Source: Leptospira koniambonensis (lineage in GTDB: Bacteria; Spirochaetota; Leptospiria; Leptospirales; Leptospiraceae). Taken from it: a stretch of 64,000 nucleotides of DNA. The stretch covers positions 1,116,001-1,180,000 of the forward strand of contig NZ_RQFY01000004.1 in NCBI RefSeq assembly GCF_004769555.1, in the 5' to 3' direction. Each line of letters opens with the position of its first letter. Positions within the stretch are counted from its first letter, which is position 1. Shown here piece by piece: positions 1 through 9,973 of this stretch. The translations under genes and the position numbers were made by a program. Below the pieces are notes generated by a model. The model was given only the letters and a program-made list of their open reading frames with translations, searched no databases and was not told the DNA's origin.

Positions 1-11
1 AAAAGTAATAC

Positions 12-85
12 ATAAAATCCGGAAAACGACTGATAATCTATATAGAGCTTAGCTCTGGTAGGTACTCTTGTTTTCCGGATTTTAT
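12..85. promoter_or_regulatory. Perfect 16-bp inverted repeat with nested dyad at window start
   Basis: The arms at 12-27 (ATAAAATCCGGAAAAC) and 70-85 are exact reverse complements, separated by 42 bases. The intervening DNA holds a second dyad, AGAGCT-T-AGCTCT at 44-56. The Shine-Dalgarno-like GGTAGG (57-62) lies in the loop and the TTG start of the next gene (68-70) touches the right arm. It could be a terminator of an upstream gene outside the window, or a structured leader controlling the next gene. No T-run typical of an intrinsic terminator follows. Confidence 0.5.
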
Positions 86-658
86 TATAAGGGCGTCAAT
101 TTTCCCTATTTCTCGAACGCAGCTTCAAAAACACTGACGCCGTCCCGAATCCTAGTCTTAATCCTTCTTATTTTTTCTTTCTCCTTCTCCGTATTTGGCC
201 AAGGGGAAAATCCTTCTAAACAAGGACCTTCTGATCCTGATATTCTATTTAGGATCGCTGAAGAAGCATATAAGGACCGTCGCTTTTACAAGGCTGCAGA
301 AAGTCTTCGTAACTTCCTGGTTCTCTATCCTGGAAATTCTAAAAAAAATAGGGTGCTTGGCCTTCTCAAAGATTGTTTTCTGAAGTTGGATCGACCTGAG
401 AAAGCTTTAGAAGTGAGTCTGGACCTTTACAAAATGGAACCGACAGGAGAATCCGGGTTAGAATCCTACTTGGAAGCCGGGCGCCTACTCGCCAAGATGG
501 GAGAAATCGACCAGGCGAAGCAGATTTTCTCTTCTATTTGCAGACAATCTTACTCCAGAGCAATGGCAGAAAAAGCCGCCCTGGAATTCTCTGGTATCGA
601 TCTACTTTCGGATGGGGAAGAATCTTCTCCGGAAGGGGAATCTTGCCGCGAAAAATAA
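68..658 (+). CDS. Exported TPR-like protein
   Basis: This 196-aa protein has a hydrophobic segment near residues 27-44 (ILVLILLIFSFSFSVFG) that looks like a signal peptide or anchor. Two or three helical pairs follow that resemble tetratricopeptide repeats (DILFRIAEEAYKDRRFYKAAESL, then the stretch around RPEKALEVSLDLY and GEIDQAKQIF). TPR proteins serve as protein-protein scaffolds, here presumably in the periplasm or at a membrane. The TTG start has GGTAGG five bases upstream but sits in the arm of an inverted repeat. The ~25 residues before the hydrophobic segment are unusually long for a signal peptide, so the true start may be later. Specific function unknown. Confidence 0.6.
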   Translation: MFSGFYYKGVNFPYFSNAASKTLTPSRILVLILLIFSFSFSVFGQGENPSKQGPSDPDILFRIAEEAYKDRRFYKAAESLRNFLVLYPGNSKKNRVLGLLKDCFLKLDRPEKALEVSLDLYKMEPTGESGLESYLEAGRLLAKMGEIDQAKQIFSSICRQSYSRAMAEKAALEFSGIDLLSDGEESSPEGESCREK

Positions 659-754
659 GGAAATACTCGGATTTCAGTCCGAATTCCCTCATCGCGAGCC
701 GATACTAGTTTATAGTTGAATTCCCACGGAAGAAATTTTTAATCTCTGGTAAGT

Positions 755-1972
755 ATGTCCAACGGCTTCTTTCAAATCGTGAATTACCCGAAAGGGTCCT
801 ATGTCATCGTCGAAGGCAAGAAAGAAGCTCATAATTTCTTTATTATCCGACAAGGCAAGGTCAGGGTTACCCGCGAAAACCAAGTAGTAGGCGAAGACCC
901 GAATCAACTTTTGGGACCTGGAGATTTTTTCGGAGTGGTTGCTGCAATGAGTCAGCACGCTCAGATCGAATCGGCAATTGCTCTCACTGATGTTTCCTTA
1001 ATTCAGGTAAGTTACGATCAGTTCGGAACTCTGATCCAAAAAAATACTCCAGTAGCGATGAAGATCATTCGCTACTTCTCTATGAAACTCAGACAGTTCG
1101 ACTCTACAATCACTCGTCTGTCTTTCCGTACCGCAGTTGAAGAAGATCCGAATCAGTTGTTCTCAATCGGAGAATATTACTTTAACCAAAAGAATACTCT
1201 TCATGCAGCTTACGCTTTCCAAAAATATCTGCAATATCTTCCTAATGGTCAATTTGCTACTCAGGCAAAACTAAAATTACAAACTGTCAATCAACCGGTC
1301 GCTCCTCCTCCGATAGATTATACAAAGTTTAACCGTGCTTACGGCGATAACGAGATGATCTTTTGCGAGCACGAGCCTGGAAGAGAATTGTATATCATAC
1401 AACATGGAAGAGTGAAGATCACTAAGATCGTAGACTCTAACGAAGTGCTTCTCGCTGTTTTACAAAGCGGAGATATTTTCGGAGAAATGGCACTTTTAGA
1501 TAATAAACCTAGATCCGCTTCTGCAATTGCCTGGGGAGAAGTTCAACTCCTCGCGATTAACAAAGCAAACTTTGAGGGAATGGTGAAAGCACAGCCACAA
1601 TTGGCAACTAGGCTAATCACTCTTCTTTCTGAAAGGATTTGGACTGCTTATAAACAGTTAGCTAACTTACTTATTTCCGATCCTCAAGGAAGGGTTGCTG
1701 ATACATTACTCACTCTTGTGGAGAAAAACAGAGTTAAAGTCATTCCTAAGTCCACATACAATTTCGAGATCGGTACTAAAGACTTGATCAAGATGGTTGG
1801 ATTAACTTATCCTAAAGATGAGAATCTTGTTCTGGATCTGATCTCCAAAAACAAATTTATCAAATTGGACCAGGGAAAAATTTCCTGTACCGATCTTGTT
1901 GAATTAGAAAAATTAGTACAAGCATTCCGCAAAAAATCTCAGATAGACGCTAAGATCAAAAAACGTGCCTAG
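755..1972 (+). CDS. Cyclic-nucleotide-binding regulator with two CNB domains, TPR segment and winged helix
   Basis: This 405-aa protein has an N-terminal cNMP-binding-like jelly roll (residues ~8-110), a TPR-like hairpin (~131-178, [10 protein letters not shown]...[10 protein letters not shown]) and a second CNB domain (~196-300). A Crp-type winged helix (~305-390) follows. The second CNB keeps a canonical phosphate-binding cassette: FGEMALL at 242-248 and PRSAS at 252-256. The equivalent part of the first ([10 protein letters not shown]) has lost it, so the first domain is probably structural. It is likely a Crp/Fnr-family transcription regulator, or a cyclic-nucleotide sensor acting through the TPR. 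It is convergent with gmd, the two stops sharing CTAG. Confidence 0.8.
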   Translation: MSNGFFQIVNYPKGSYVIVEGKKEAHNFFIIRQGKVRVTRENQVVGEDPNQLLGPGDFFGVVAAMSQHAQIESAIALTDVSLIQVSYDQFGTLIQKNTPVAMKIIRYFSMKLRQFDSTITRLSFRTAVEEDPNQLFSIGEYYFNQKNTLHAAYAFQKYLQYLPNGQFATQAKLKLQTVNQPVAPPPIDYTKFNRAYGDNEMIFCEHEPGRELYIIQHGRVKITKIVDSNEVLLAVLQSGDIFGEMALLDNKPRSASAIAWGEVQLLAINKANFEGMVKAQPQLATRLITLLSERIWTAYKQLANLLISDPQGRVADTLLTLVEKNRVKVIPKSTYNFEIGTKDLIKMVGLTYPKDENLVLDLISKNKFIKLDQGKISCTDLVELEKLVQAFRKKSQIDAKIKKRA

Positions 1973-2991
1973 ATATTGATCCCAGCAGTTTTGCAATCTG
2001 CTTTGATCATGATCTCTACTAGTTCTTTAAACTTAACCTTAGGCTCCCAACCAAGTTTTGCTTTTGCTTTTGCAGGATCTCCGATCAAAAGATCTACTTC
2101 GGTTGGTCTGTAAAAATTAGGATCTACTTCTATTAAAAGTTTTCCGTCTTTCTTATTATAACCTTTCTCTTGGTCACCTTTTCCTTTCCATTCTACTTGG
2201 ATGTCTAGATGTCTGAAAGATTCTTCTATAAATTCTCTGACTGTATGTGTTTCATTGGTTGCTACTACATAATCGTCTGGTTCTGATTGTTGTAACATCA
2301 TCCACATCATATTTACATAATCTGGCGCATAACCCCAGTCTCTTTTTGCGTCTATGTTCCCTAAGTGGATCGGACCACCTTTTCCAGAAACGAGTCCGGC
2401 GACTCCAAGAGTGATCTTTCTGGTTACGAAACCTTCTCCCCTTCTCGGAGATTCGTGGTTAAATAAAATTCCGTTAGAAGCATGTAATCCAAATGCTTCT
2501 CTGTAATTTACTACTGCCCAGTATGCATATAATTTTGCGACTGCGTAAGGTGATCTCGGATAGAATGGAGTTTTTTCGTCTTGGGGAACAGCCTGGACTT
2601 TTCCGTACAATTCAGAAGTAGAAGCTTGGTAGAATCTGGACTTCACTCCAGTTTGTTTGATTGCATCTAAAATTCTTAAAGTTCCGACTGCATCTACTTC
2701 TGCAGTGTATTCAGGAACTTCAAAAGAAACTCCTACGTGAGATTGAGCAGCTAGATTATAAATTTCGTCTGGTTGGACTTTTTCTAAAACCCTGTTTAGG
2801 TTACTGGAATCGGTTAAGTCTCCGTAATGTAGAAAAAGGTGAGGGTTTCCTCTTAAATGTTCGATCCGATCTCGGTTTAAAGAGCTGGTTCTGCGGACGA
2901 TCCCGTGCACTTCGTATTTTTTTTCCAAAAGAAGTTCGGTAAGATAGGATCCGTCTTGTCCAGTGATCCCTGTAATAAGCGCCTTTTTCAT
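1969..2991 (-). CDS. gmd: GDP-mannose 4,6-dehydratase
   Basis: This 340-aa enzyme of the extended short-chain dehydrogenase family converts GDP-mannose to GDP-4-keto-6-deoxymannose, the precursor of GDP-fucose, GDP-rhamnose and related surface sugars. The NADP-binding GxxGxxG is near the N-terminus ([11 protein letters not shown], glycines 8, 11, 14). The catalytic motif STSELYG and the YxxxK pair ([12 protein letters not shown]) are present, as is [15 protein letters not shown], which is characteristic of Gmd. Length matches the family. No partner such as fcl or rmd is adjacent, so the product's fate must be set elsewhere. It ends convergently on the preceding regulator. Confidence 0.95.
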   Translation of the reverse strand: MKKALITGITGQDGSYLTELLLEKKYEVHGIVRRTSSLNRDRIEHLRGNPHLFLHYGDLTDSSNLNRVLEKVQPDEIYNLAAQSHVGVSFEVPEYTAEVDAVGTLRILDAIKQTGVKSRFYQASTSELYGKVQAVPQDEKTPFYPRSPYAVAKLYAYWAVVNYREAFGLHASNGILFNHESPRRGEGFVTRKITLGVAGLVSGKGGPIHLGNIDAKRDWGYAPDYVNMMWMMLQQSEPDDYVVATNETHTVREFIEESFRHLDIQVEWKGKGDQEKGYNKKDGKLLIEVDPNFYRPTEVDLLIGDPAKAKAKLGWEPKVKFKELVEIMIKADCKTAGINI

Positions 2992-3090
2992 TCTGGAACC
3001 AAAAACCCCGGCTTTGTTATTGGGGCAAGAAGGATTAGAATATCAAACTGGTCTGAAATTCCAATATTTGTGGGACTTCCAACAAGAGGA

Positions 3091-4455
3091 TCAAACTGTC
3101 CCTTTTATCCAATTTTTCTTTCTAAATTCGTAAATGAAAATAAGGGAAAGTGATGAGATCCAAACGAATATAGCTGCCCAGATACCAAGAGTTCCACCTT
3201 TCCATACGATCCCGAAAAGATAAGCCAACGGAAGCATTACTAAATAGGTGAGAAGAATATAGATCCTAAAGACATAGTTCTGCAAACCGGCTCCTCTTAA
3301 AGCTGCACCGATCACCATATGATATGCGTCTCCTATCTGGATGACTCCTAATAATAACAGCACAGGATAACATTCTTCTACCAAGGCTTGGTCTCTGGTC
3401 ATCGCATACACAATGATCTTTCCTAAGAAGATAAAACATAAACCTATGAATCCCATCACATGTGCAGAAATGAATGCGGAACGGAACGCAGAATGATAAG
3501 CCAATTTGTATTTTTTAGCTCCCATTGCTTGTCCTAAGATTGTAGTGGCCGCCACTCCGAATGCGTATCCAGGTAAGAATGCAAAACTTAATGTTGAAAA
3601 AAGGACATTAGACGCAGCAACTGCTAACACAGAGATCAGCCCCTGTATTTTGGAGAAGATCACGAATGCAACGTTAACTAATCCTTCCTCAAATCCTGGA
3701 GGAATTCCTACTTTGAAAATTTCAATTATATGTTCTTTGCTTGGTAGAAGGTTTACTCCTTCGAAATATTTCCCTAATTTATAATAAAAAAAGAATATAG
3801 GAAATACAAGTAGCCCAGCAAATCCAGATATAGAAGATGCAAGTCCAGCACCACCTAGTCCCATAGGAGAAAATCCTAGATTGCCGTAGATAAATATCCA
3901 GTTAAAGATTATATTTGCGATCGTAGTCACTGCCATGGAAACAAAACCTGCCTTGGTTAACCCAAGACCATCCATGAACCCTCTGAAACAGAATCCTAAA
4001 AAATAAAATCCACTGCCTATAAATCTAAAATATAAATATTCGGTCCCAAGTGTATTGACTGTTTTTTCAGGGCCGATCAAAAACATGAGAGATTCTGAAA
4101 CCCAAGGTCCGGATATTGATAAGAAAGATCCTAAGAGTAAAGAAAGATAAAGTGTAGAAACTCCTACTTTTCCTATCTCGGATCTTTTTCCTTCTCCAAA
4201 CCTTCTCGCGACTATGATCTGAACTCCCATTGAAAATCCGATTAGGAAAGCAACAAGAGTGTAATAACTAGTCCCACCAATACCAATCGCTGCGATCGCA
4301 TTTTGGCCAAGATATCCGACCATAACAGTATCCGTAATCCAAATCAAAGATTGGCTTAACATTCCGAAAACAACAGGTAATGCTAAAGAAAGGATTTTAA
4401 TGTTTAATCGGCTAGGGCGATATAGTTTGAGTATTTTTTTATATAAAGAGGCCAA
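3091..4455 (-). CDS. MATE-family multidrug efflux transporter
   Basis: This polytopic protein of ~454 aa has about 12 hydrophobic segments in two homologous halves, with the MATE hallmark near the N-terminus (ALPVVFGMLSQSLIWITDTVMVGYLG). The family exports cationic drugs and metabolites in exchange for Na+ or H+. The frame stays open upstream to 4602, but that 49-residue extension is charged and Cys/Trp-rich, unlike a MATE, and would overlap the divergent deaminase gene. I therefore chose the TTG at 4455, with GGAAAG five bases before it; this gives normal family length and leaves 108 bp for divergent promoters. Substrate unknown. Confidence 0.87.
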   Translation of the reverse strand: MASLYKKILKLYRPSRLNIKILSLALPVVFGMLSQSLIWITDTVMVGYLGQNAIAAIGIGGTSYYTLVAFLIGFSMGVQIIVARRFGEGKRSEIGKVGVSTLYLSLLLGSFLSISGPWVSESLMFLIGPEKTVNTLGTEYLYFRFIGSGFYFLGFCFRGFMDGLGLTKAGFVSMAVTTIANIIFNWIFIYGNLGFSPMGLGGAGLASSISGFAGLLVFPIFFFYYKLGKYFEGVNLLPSKEHIIEIFKVGIPPGFEEGLVNVAFVIFSKIQGLISVLAVAASNVLFSTLSFAFLPGYAFGVAATTILGQAMGAKKYKLAYHSAFRSAFISAHVMGFIGLCFIFLGKIIVYAMTRDQALVEECYPVLLLLGVIQIGDAYHMVIGAALRGAGLQNYVFRIYILLTYLVMLPLAYLFGIVWKGGTLGIWAAIFVWISSLSLIFIYEFRKKNWIKGTV

Positions 4456-4563
4456 GTACTTTCCAGCTTTGAAAGGAGGGTTGTGCAAACAACATTTTTT
4501 CCATGAAAAACGGTTTATCCAGATAACGATAGAGTTAGGATGACTTAAAAGCGTAGAAGATAC

Positions 4564-5886
4564 ATGGATTCGAATATAGGATTTGCTGACCTTCATAATC
4601 ATCTATACGGTAGTCTGAAACCTGAACTTCTTAGGCAGATGGGATTGAATAATCCATCTCCTCGTTGGGAAATTTTTACAAAACCTTTCCAGGAACTTTA
4701 TGGAAAGTCCATCAATACAGAAACTTTCTTCGAAGATCATAAGTCTTTAGAAGATTTTAAGAAGATCTATTTATTTAATCACCAAGGTCCTTTTCCTGAG
4801 TTCCAGGCAAAGTTCAATCTGATCATTGCACTTTCTAAATTTGATCCTCAAGAGATTAAATTTGTATCTAAACATATCACCAAAGATCAATACGAAGAAG
4901 GTGTAGTCTTTGGAGAATATCGTATCATGTATTCTCCGCTCGATACTTACCAAGGAATTTATTCTAAAACGTTAGCTGCTTGCGAAGGTTTTGAAGAAGC
5001 AGAATCAGAACTTTCCGGAAATGCAAAATCTCGTTTAGTAGTTTCTTTACATAGGGACGGAGACATTTTTAAAGAATACGAAATGTTAAAAGAGATGATG
5101 GAAAAAGATCCCCTCATCAAAAAATATCTAGTCGGTTTAGATTTTTGTTATATTGAAGAAGGTTTTCCGCCTAAGGGAAAAAAGGAATTTTTAAAAGAAA
5201 TTCAGAAAGATAATAATGCAGAAACTTCTACAGCGCTTACCGTTCTTTATCATGTGGGGGAGTCTTTCTTGGATAAAACTCTTCTATCCGCATCTCGCTG
5301 GATTTTAGAAACAGCCGAATGGGGAGCGCATAGGCTTGGACATGCAATCGCGGTTGGATTAGATCCGAACGCTTATCTTGGGAAAAAAGTTTTAGAGCCA
5401 GTCTCCGAAAGAGAAGATACTCTCAAATTCCAATTAGATCATTGGGATGAAATTTCCAAATACGGAGAATTACCTCCTAAAAAAAGATTAGAATCTGAAT
5501 TGGATTCGATCCGACATAAGGAGAAGGTAGAAATTTCCGTTACTGAAAACCTGGTCTCTGAAACAAAGGTATTTCAAGAGTATTGTATGGATCGGATCAA
5601 AAATACGAATGCGGTCATTGAGTCTTGTCCAAGTTCCAATGAGTATATTGGAATGGTAAGAGACAAGGCTCACCATCCTTTAATTAGATTCGCTCGTAAA
5701 GATCTGAAAATTACGATCTCTACTGATGATCCTGGGATTTTCGGGACCAATATCAAAGAAGAATATGATAAGGCTCATAGTTTAGGATTGGATGCTGAAT
5801 ATCTGGAAAAGATCAGGAAGAATTCTTTCCAATACACCTCCGAAATTCTATCCGGAAGAATAACAGAGCAAGGAGCTATTCTCTAA
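4564..5886 (+). CDS. Adenosine-deaminase-family amidohydrolase
   Basis: This 440-aa TIM-barrel metal hydrolase has the zinc-binding HxH at residues 11 and 13 ([10 protein letters not shown]), then HVGES (the HAGE site), [19 protein letters not shown] and the catalytic [10 protein letters not shown]. All core adenosine/adenylate deaminase motifs are visible. At 440 aa it exceeds bacterial Add (~330-350), with extra sequence around residues 285-350, so the substrate may be adenosine, AMP or another aminopurine nucleoside. The stop is 2 bp from the start of the following membrane-protein gene, and trkH-trkA follow closely, suggesting one transcript. Confidence 0.82.
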   Translation: MDSNIGFADLHNHLYGSLKPELLRQMGLNNPSPRWEIFTKPFQELYGKSINTETFFEDHKSLEDFKKIYLFNHQGPFPEFQAKFNLIIALSKFDPQEIKFVSKHITKDQYEEGVVFGEYRIMYSPLDTYQGIYSKTLAACEGFEEAESELSGNAKSRLVVSLHRDGDIFKEYEMLKEMMEKDPLIKKYLVGLDFCYIEEGFPPKGKKEFLKEIQKDNNAETSTALTVLYHVGESFLDKTLLSASRWILETAEWGAHRLGHAIAVGLDPNAYLGKKVLEPVSEREDTLKFQLDHWDEISKYGELPPKKRLESELDSIRHKEKVEISVTENLVSETKVFQEYCMDRIKNTNAVIESCPSSNEYIGMVRDKAHHPLIRFARKDLKITISTDDPGIFGTNIKEEYDKAHSLGLDAEYLEKIRKNSFQYTSEILSGRITEQGAIL

Positions 5887-5888
5887 AG

Positions 5889-6662
5889 ATGAGATCTTTT
5901 TCTAGATTAAATAAGTTCCTTGCCCTTTCTATACTTTTTGCATTTTCTTTTCCAACGTTTGCTCAGAATCAAAGTGATTTTTCGGATCCATACGATTATA
6001 ATTTAAGAAATTATAAAGATGAAAAATCTCCTGATGGATTTAAGGAGTATTCTCTTCCTCCTAAAATGGATAAGCCAACCTTGGTAAATCCGAGGAATGT
6101 GCAGATCCCTTTTCAAACAGGTTTACCAACTACTTCTGGAAACCAAGGAACCAGAAGGACTACGAACCCAGTCCAGGGCAGAAATGACGATGGGCTTTTC
6201 AATCCAATCACCGGCGAAGTAAATACCGAGGCATTACAAAGACAACAAGATCAAGCAAGAGATCGTAAAAGAAAATTAGAAGAATTTGGCAACGATCCTC
6301 AACCGTATACGGAATCTAGACTTCGTCGTTTTTCGATCATATTTTTTATGACACTTCCTATTGCGGCAGGTGTCGCATATGGTGCGTTATCCGCTGCAGA
6401 ACCGGGTTATCAGAAAACATTTGAGGGTGGATGGATCGTTTTCGGTGTGGCTTCTACACTAGCACTTACAAATGCTTGGTTGGATTTGAGAGATTATGAT
6501 CGTATGAAGTTGGAGAACCAACCGCAAAGTCCTGCTCCAAATCCAACTGTACCAGATAAACTTTCCGAAACAATACATCCGAAGCTAATGCCAGGGTATG
6601 GATTGTATTCCAAAAATTTCGAATATAGAATGGAATTCGAATTTTTCAACACCCGTTTCTGA
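5889..6662 (+). CDS. Membrane-associated protein of unknown function
   Basis: This 257-aa protein starts with a clear signal peptide ending in FPTFAQ (~residues 1-26). A polar, Pro/Gln/Asn-rich stretch follows (~27-145) with a charged coil around QRQQDQARDRKRKLEEF. Then come two hydrophobic segments, around FSIIFFMTLPIAAGVAYGAL and WIVFGVASTLALTNAWL, and a short polar tail ending in aromatics (FEYRMEFEFFNTRF). I do not recognise the family. The gene is 2 bp from the preceding deaminase gene and 6 bp from trkH, so it is very likely co-transcribed. No direct evidence ties it to potassium transport. Confidence 0.72.
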   Translation: MRSFSRLNKFLALSILFAFSFPTFAQNQSDFSDPYDYNLRNYKDEKSPDGFKEYSLPPKMDKPTLVNPRNVQIPFQTGLPTTSGNQGTRRTTNPVQGRNDDGLFNPITGEVNTEALQRQQDQARDRKRKLEEFGNDPQPYTESRLRRFSIIFFMTLPIAAGVAYGALSAAEPGYQKTFEGGWIVFGVASTLALTNAWLDLRDYDRMKLENQPQSPAPNPTVPDKLSETIHPKLMPGYGLYSKNFEYRMEFEFFNTRF

Positions 6663-6668
6663 TATAAA

Positions 6669-8471
6669 ATGAATCCTTTTTTAGATCCCGATTTACGGAT
6701 AAAATTAGTTTCCGAATGGGGAAGGATCTCACTCTTCTTCGAAGAAAATATTAAACCTATCTTAAGATTTATATTTGGTGTTCTAGGAGTTATTTCTCTT
6801 TTTATACTGATCTTTCTATATGGATTCTATTATCCACCCGAGTGGATTCATTCACTTCGCCTGGTTACTGTAACTATAGTTTGGTATTTAGTAATTTATG
6901 AATTTTTAAGTTTTATATTCACATTAAGTCCATACAAGGCTTATTTAAAATTTCATAAGATAGAAACATTTGTAGTCTTACTCGTGATCTTACAATTCTT
7001 CTTTGAAGAAAAAATAGAATCTATTCTTTCCCAACAAAGAACAGAAGAAGTTGTACTTTTATTTTTATCTTTAAGTCAGTTGACATTGGCGTTCGGTGGG
7101 TTTGCTCATTTTTTAAGAAGAGCAAGACTTTCTCTCGGAAAAATTTCTCCATCTTTGGTGATGACTGGAAGTTTCGCTATCCTGATAATTTTGGGAACCG
7201 CTGCATTATCCCTTCCTAGAGCAGGAGCAAGGCCAATTCAACTAGTAGATCTCTTTTTTACTGCAGTAAGTGCCGTTTGTGTAACTGGGCTAAGCACGAT
7301 TGATGTTTCTCAAGATTTAACTGGAACAGGACAAGTGATCTTGATGGTTCTTGTTCAGCTCGGTGGACTAGGGCTAATGACTTTGACTGTGTTCTTTGCA
7401 TTAGTTTTAGAAGGACAAGTTTCCGTTACCGAAAAACTGATCGTTAAGGATCTATTTAGCCAAGAATCTATAGGAAGAGCTGGCTCCATCTTAAAACAAG
7501 TTGCCTACCAAACATTTGCGATAGAAGGGGTCGGTTCTATTTTTCTATACTTCACATTTCCGAAAGAATTAGGACTTTCACAAAAAGAACTTATCTTTCA
7601 ATCTGTATTTCATTCTATAACAGGATTTTGTAATGCAGGTTTTGCACTTTTTTCTAAGGGACTCGCAGAGCCTTATTTCAAGGGATCATATTCATTTCTT
7701 TCTATATTGATGATCTTGATCGTATTCGGCGGTTTAGGTTTTCCTACTGTGAATCAACTTTTAAAGAAGATTAGATTTGACGGAGAATCTTTTAGACATC
7801 GTTTTTCTTTGGGTTCAAAGCTGATCCTTGTCACTACATTATTTTTATTACTCTTTGGTTGGATATCCTACTGGGTATTAGAAAGAAATTTTAGTTTGAA
7901 GGGTTTGAGTTGGTATGACCAGGCATTTCATTCTTTATTCTATTCAGTCACAACAAGGACCGCAGGATTTAATACCTTGGATACTTCTACCATGGGGATC
8001 CCGATGGTGTTTGTGAGTTTATTTTTGATGTGGGTGGGTGCTTCTCCTAATTCAACAGGAGGAGGGATCAAAACTTCTACCTTGGCACTTGCGGTTTTGC
8101 AATTTTATCAATTCTTTACTGGGAAAGAAAGAGTAGATATATTTGGGAGAACTGTCGCAGAAAATTCTCTTTCAAGAGCATCTGTTGCAATCGTACTTTC
8201 TATGTTTATAATATTCATGGGCATCTTCTTCCTGATCTGTTTTGAGAAACCTTTGCCTTTTCTGGATATTTGTTATGAAGTAGTTTCTGCTTACGGGACT
8301 ACAGGTCTAACTCGGGGGATTACTTCTAAGTTTGAAACTCCTGGAAAATTGCTCTTATGCGTTATAATGTTTGTGGGAAGGGTTGGAGTTCTAACAGTGT
8401 TATTAGCTTTTGTTCCAAAACCTAAACCTAGAAGATATTGGTATCCTGAAGAATATGTCGTGGTCGGTTAA
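6669..8471 (+). CDS. trkH: TrkH/KtrB-type potassium uptake channel subunit
   Basis: This 600-aa integral membrane protein has the four selectivity-filter repeats of the Trk/Ktr/HKT superfamily in order: VCVTGLS, TGFCNAGF, TRTAGFNT and YGTTGLT. It moves K+ across the inner membrane and needs a cytoplasmic RCK partner, encoded 12 bp downstream. An extra N-terminal hydrophobic region (~residues 25-165, about four helices) precedes the core channel, making it longer than typical KtrB (~450) or TrkH (~480). It is therefore nearer the longer spirochaete/Trk variants, though whether it is Trk or Ktr by function is not settled by sequence alone. Confidence 0.93.
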   Translation: MNPFLDPDLRIKLVSEWGRISLFFEENIKPILRFIFGVLGVISLFILIFLYGFYYPPEWIHSLRLVTVTIVWYLVIYEFLSFIFTLSPYKAYLKFHKIETFVVLLVILQFFFEEKIESILSQQRTEEVVLLFLSLSQLTLAFGGFAHFLRRARLSLGKISPSLVMTGSFAILIILGTAALSLPRAGARPIQLVDLFFTAVSAVCVTGLSTIDVSQDLTGTGQVILMVLVQLGGLGLMTLTVFFALVLEGQVSVTEKLIVKDLFSQESIGRAGSILKQVAYQTFAIEGVGSIFLYFTFPKELGLSQKELIFQSVFHSITGFCNAGFALFSKGLAEPYFKGSYSFLSILMILIVFGGLGFPTVNQLLKKIRFDGESFRHRFSLGSKLILVTTLFLLLFGWISYWVLERNFSLKGLSWYDQAFHSLFYSVTTRTAGFNTLDTSTMGIPMVFVSLFLMWVGASPNSTGGGIKTSTLALAVLQFYQFFTGKERVDIFGRTVAENSLSRASVAIVLSMFIIFMGIFFLICFEKPLPFLDICYEVVSAYGTTGLTRGITSKFETPGKLLLCVIMFVGRVGVLTVLLAFVPKPKPRRYWYPEEYVVVG

Positions 8472-8483
8472 AGGAAGGTTCGA

Positions 8484-9173
8484 ATGAGAAAGAAAAGGAT
8501 CGCAGTCATTGGCCTCGGAGATTTCGGGATAGAACTCGTAAAAAGACTTTATGAAGACGGACAAGAAGTCACCGCAATTGATCAGGATAAAAACAAGATA
8601 GATCGTATCAGAGAATTTTCTACTTACTGCGTTGCGATTGATTCTACTGACGAATCAGAATTGAAAGAACATGGTTTGGATGAAATGGATGCAGTTGTTT
8701 TAGCGATCGGAGATAATTTTGAAAATCTGATCGTGACCGCGGATGCATTAAAGAAGATCGGTGCGATCAATATATTCGCGCGTTACCAATCCGATCTAAA
8801 CAAAAGAGTTTTGCAGATGTTGGGGATTGAGAACTTATTCAATCCAGAAGAGAGAGCAGCTCATTCTATGGCAGAGCAACTTTCAAATAGTAGTGTAAAA
8901 GGTGTTACCCTGCTTGGACAAGATTATAGAATTTTAGAAGCTATGGTCCCGAAACATATGCAAGGAAAGACTGTTCAAGGCGCAAAACTTAGAGAAGATT
9001 GGAACTTAAATTTGATCACAGTCAAAAGACCTAAAAAGACCAGAAGAAAATCAGATCGGAAAGACGAAGAAGTTTTAGGGATTCCTTCTCCAAATCTTGT
9101 ATTATCAGAAGGAGATATCTTAGTTCTATTCGGAAAAGCGGAAGACCTGGAACAGATGATCGGAAATCGTTAA
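8484..9173 (+). CDS. trkA: TrkA/KtrA-type RCK regulatory subunit of potassium uptake
   Basis: This 229-aa cytosolic protein has an N-terminal Rossmann RCK_N domain: GLGDFGIELVKRL is the nucleotide-binding glycine motif and VTAIDQDKNKI holds the acidic end of strand 2. A C-terminal RCK_C domain covers ~residues 145-229. The single RCK repeat is the KtrA arrangement rather than the double repeat of E. coli TrkA. It gates the TrkH/KtrB channel in response to bound nucleotide (ATP/ADP or NAD). A charged insert, KRPKKTRRKSDRKDEE, splits the C-terminal domain near residues 180-195. It lies 12 bp downstream of trkH, clearly the same operon. Confidence 0.92.
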   Translation: MRKKRIAVIGLGDFGIELVKRLYEDGQEVTAIDQDKNKIDRIREFSTYCVAIDSTDESELKEHGLDEMDAVVLAIGDNFENLIVTADALKKIGAINIFARYQSDLNKRVLQMLGIENLFNPEERAAHSMAEQLSNSSVKGVTLLGQDYRILEAMVPKHMQGKTVQGAKLREDWNLNLITVKRPKKTRRKSDRKDEEVLGIPSPNLVLSEGDILVLFGKAEDLEQMIGNR

Positions 9174-9271
9174 GTAAGTTTTAGAAAACTTTTATACAAA
9201 ACTATCAAATTTTAAATGAAAACGATCCGATTTGGGAGTAAAATCAAGTTCAATCCGGTCGAAAGAATATA

Positions 9272-9973
9272 ATGATGAGAGTTCTGATCCTTTTGCTATT
9301 ATTAGGATGCAATTTTTGCTCTCCTCTCCAGGTAAAATCCCAGGTAGAGGTAGAAAGATCAGATCATATTCGCTATTACGAAAAAACCTACGCATTCCTT
9401 CCTTTTTTTGGCCAAGCACCTCCTATTATTATTCGAGAAAACGAAGATCTGATCCGGGAAAAATTAGCGGAGAAGGGTTACAAAGAAGTAGAAATCTCCA
9501 GAGCAGACCAATTAATACATTATGATATATTAATATTTCCAAGAGGAAGTGTAATCGATCGTAAAACGGATCTGGGAGCGTTCGGTGGATGGACCAGCGC
9601 AAGAGGGATGAGATATCATTCTTATGGCGGGACTTCCAGTAGATTAGCAGCAGTTCCTATTTTGGGAAGTGTAGGAGGATATTCTCCTTTTGCTTTTATG
9701 GGAAATTTTGGTAATTCCAGGATTTCAGGAGCAAGTCCTTATTACGAAAATTTTTACGATGTGATCTTTAAGCTAGTGATCTATGATGGAAAACGTTATA
9801 GAGGACTTCCTTCCAGTGTACTTTTGAAAGCTAACGTGGAAGGAGAAGGAAGATCCGGGCCGATGTTCGATGTGATCCCTTATCTAATTACCGGCTTTTT
9901 TAAATCATTTCCCAATTTCGCAGGAGAAAAAAACGAAGTCATCTCCGAAGAAGAAGTTTGGAGAGGTCATTGA
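9272..9973 (+). CDS. Putative lipoprotein, DUF4136-like
   Basis: This 233-aa protein starts with a short signal ending in LLLLGCNFCS, a good lipobox with Cys at residue 13, so it is probably membrane-anchored. The mature part begins with beta-rich sequence (YAFLPFFGQAPPIIIRENEDLIREKLAEKGYKE, around residues 37-70), reminiscent of DUF4136 lipoproteins. A glycine/tyrosine-rich middle and a final strand pattern follow (FYDVIFKLVIYDGKRYRG). The family match is from memory and tentative. Tandem ATGs at 9272 and 9275 make the start uncertain by one codon. It is 98 bp downstream of trkA and convergent, with no gap, with the aldo/keto reductase gene. Confidence 0.65.
   Translation: MMRVLILLLLLGCNFCSPLQVKSQVEVERSDHIRYYEKTYAFLPFFGQAPPIIIRENEDLIREKLAEKGYKEVEISRADQLIHYDILIFPRGSVIDRKTDLGAFGGWTSARGMRYHSYGGTSSRLAAVPILGSVGGYSPFAFMGNFGNSRISGASPYYENFYDVIFKLVIYDGKRYRGLPSSVLLKANVEGEGRSGPMFDVIPYLITGFFKSFPNFAGEKNEVISEEEVWRGH

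Noticed and set aside
4456..4602. N-terminal extension of the MATE gene to an upstream ATG
   Set aside because: The 49 extra residues look non-coding, overlap the divergent deaminase start and give abnormal family length; TTG 4455 has a Shine-Dalgarno.
9176..9191. AAGTTTT-AG-AAAACTT as terminator after trkA
   Set aside because: Two-base loop, pure A/T stem and no T-run of useful length; too weak to annotate.
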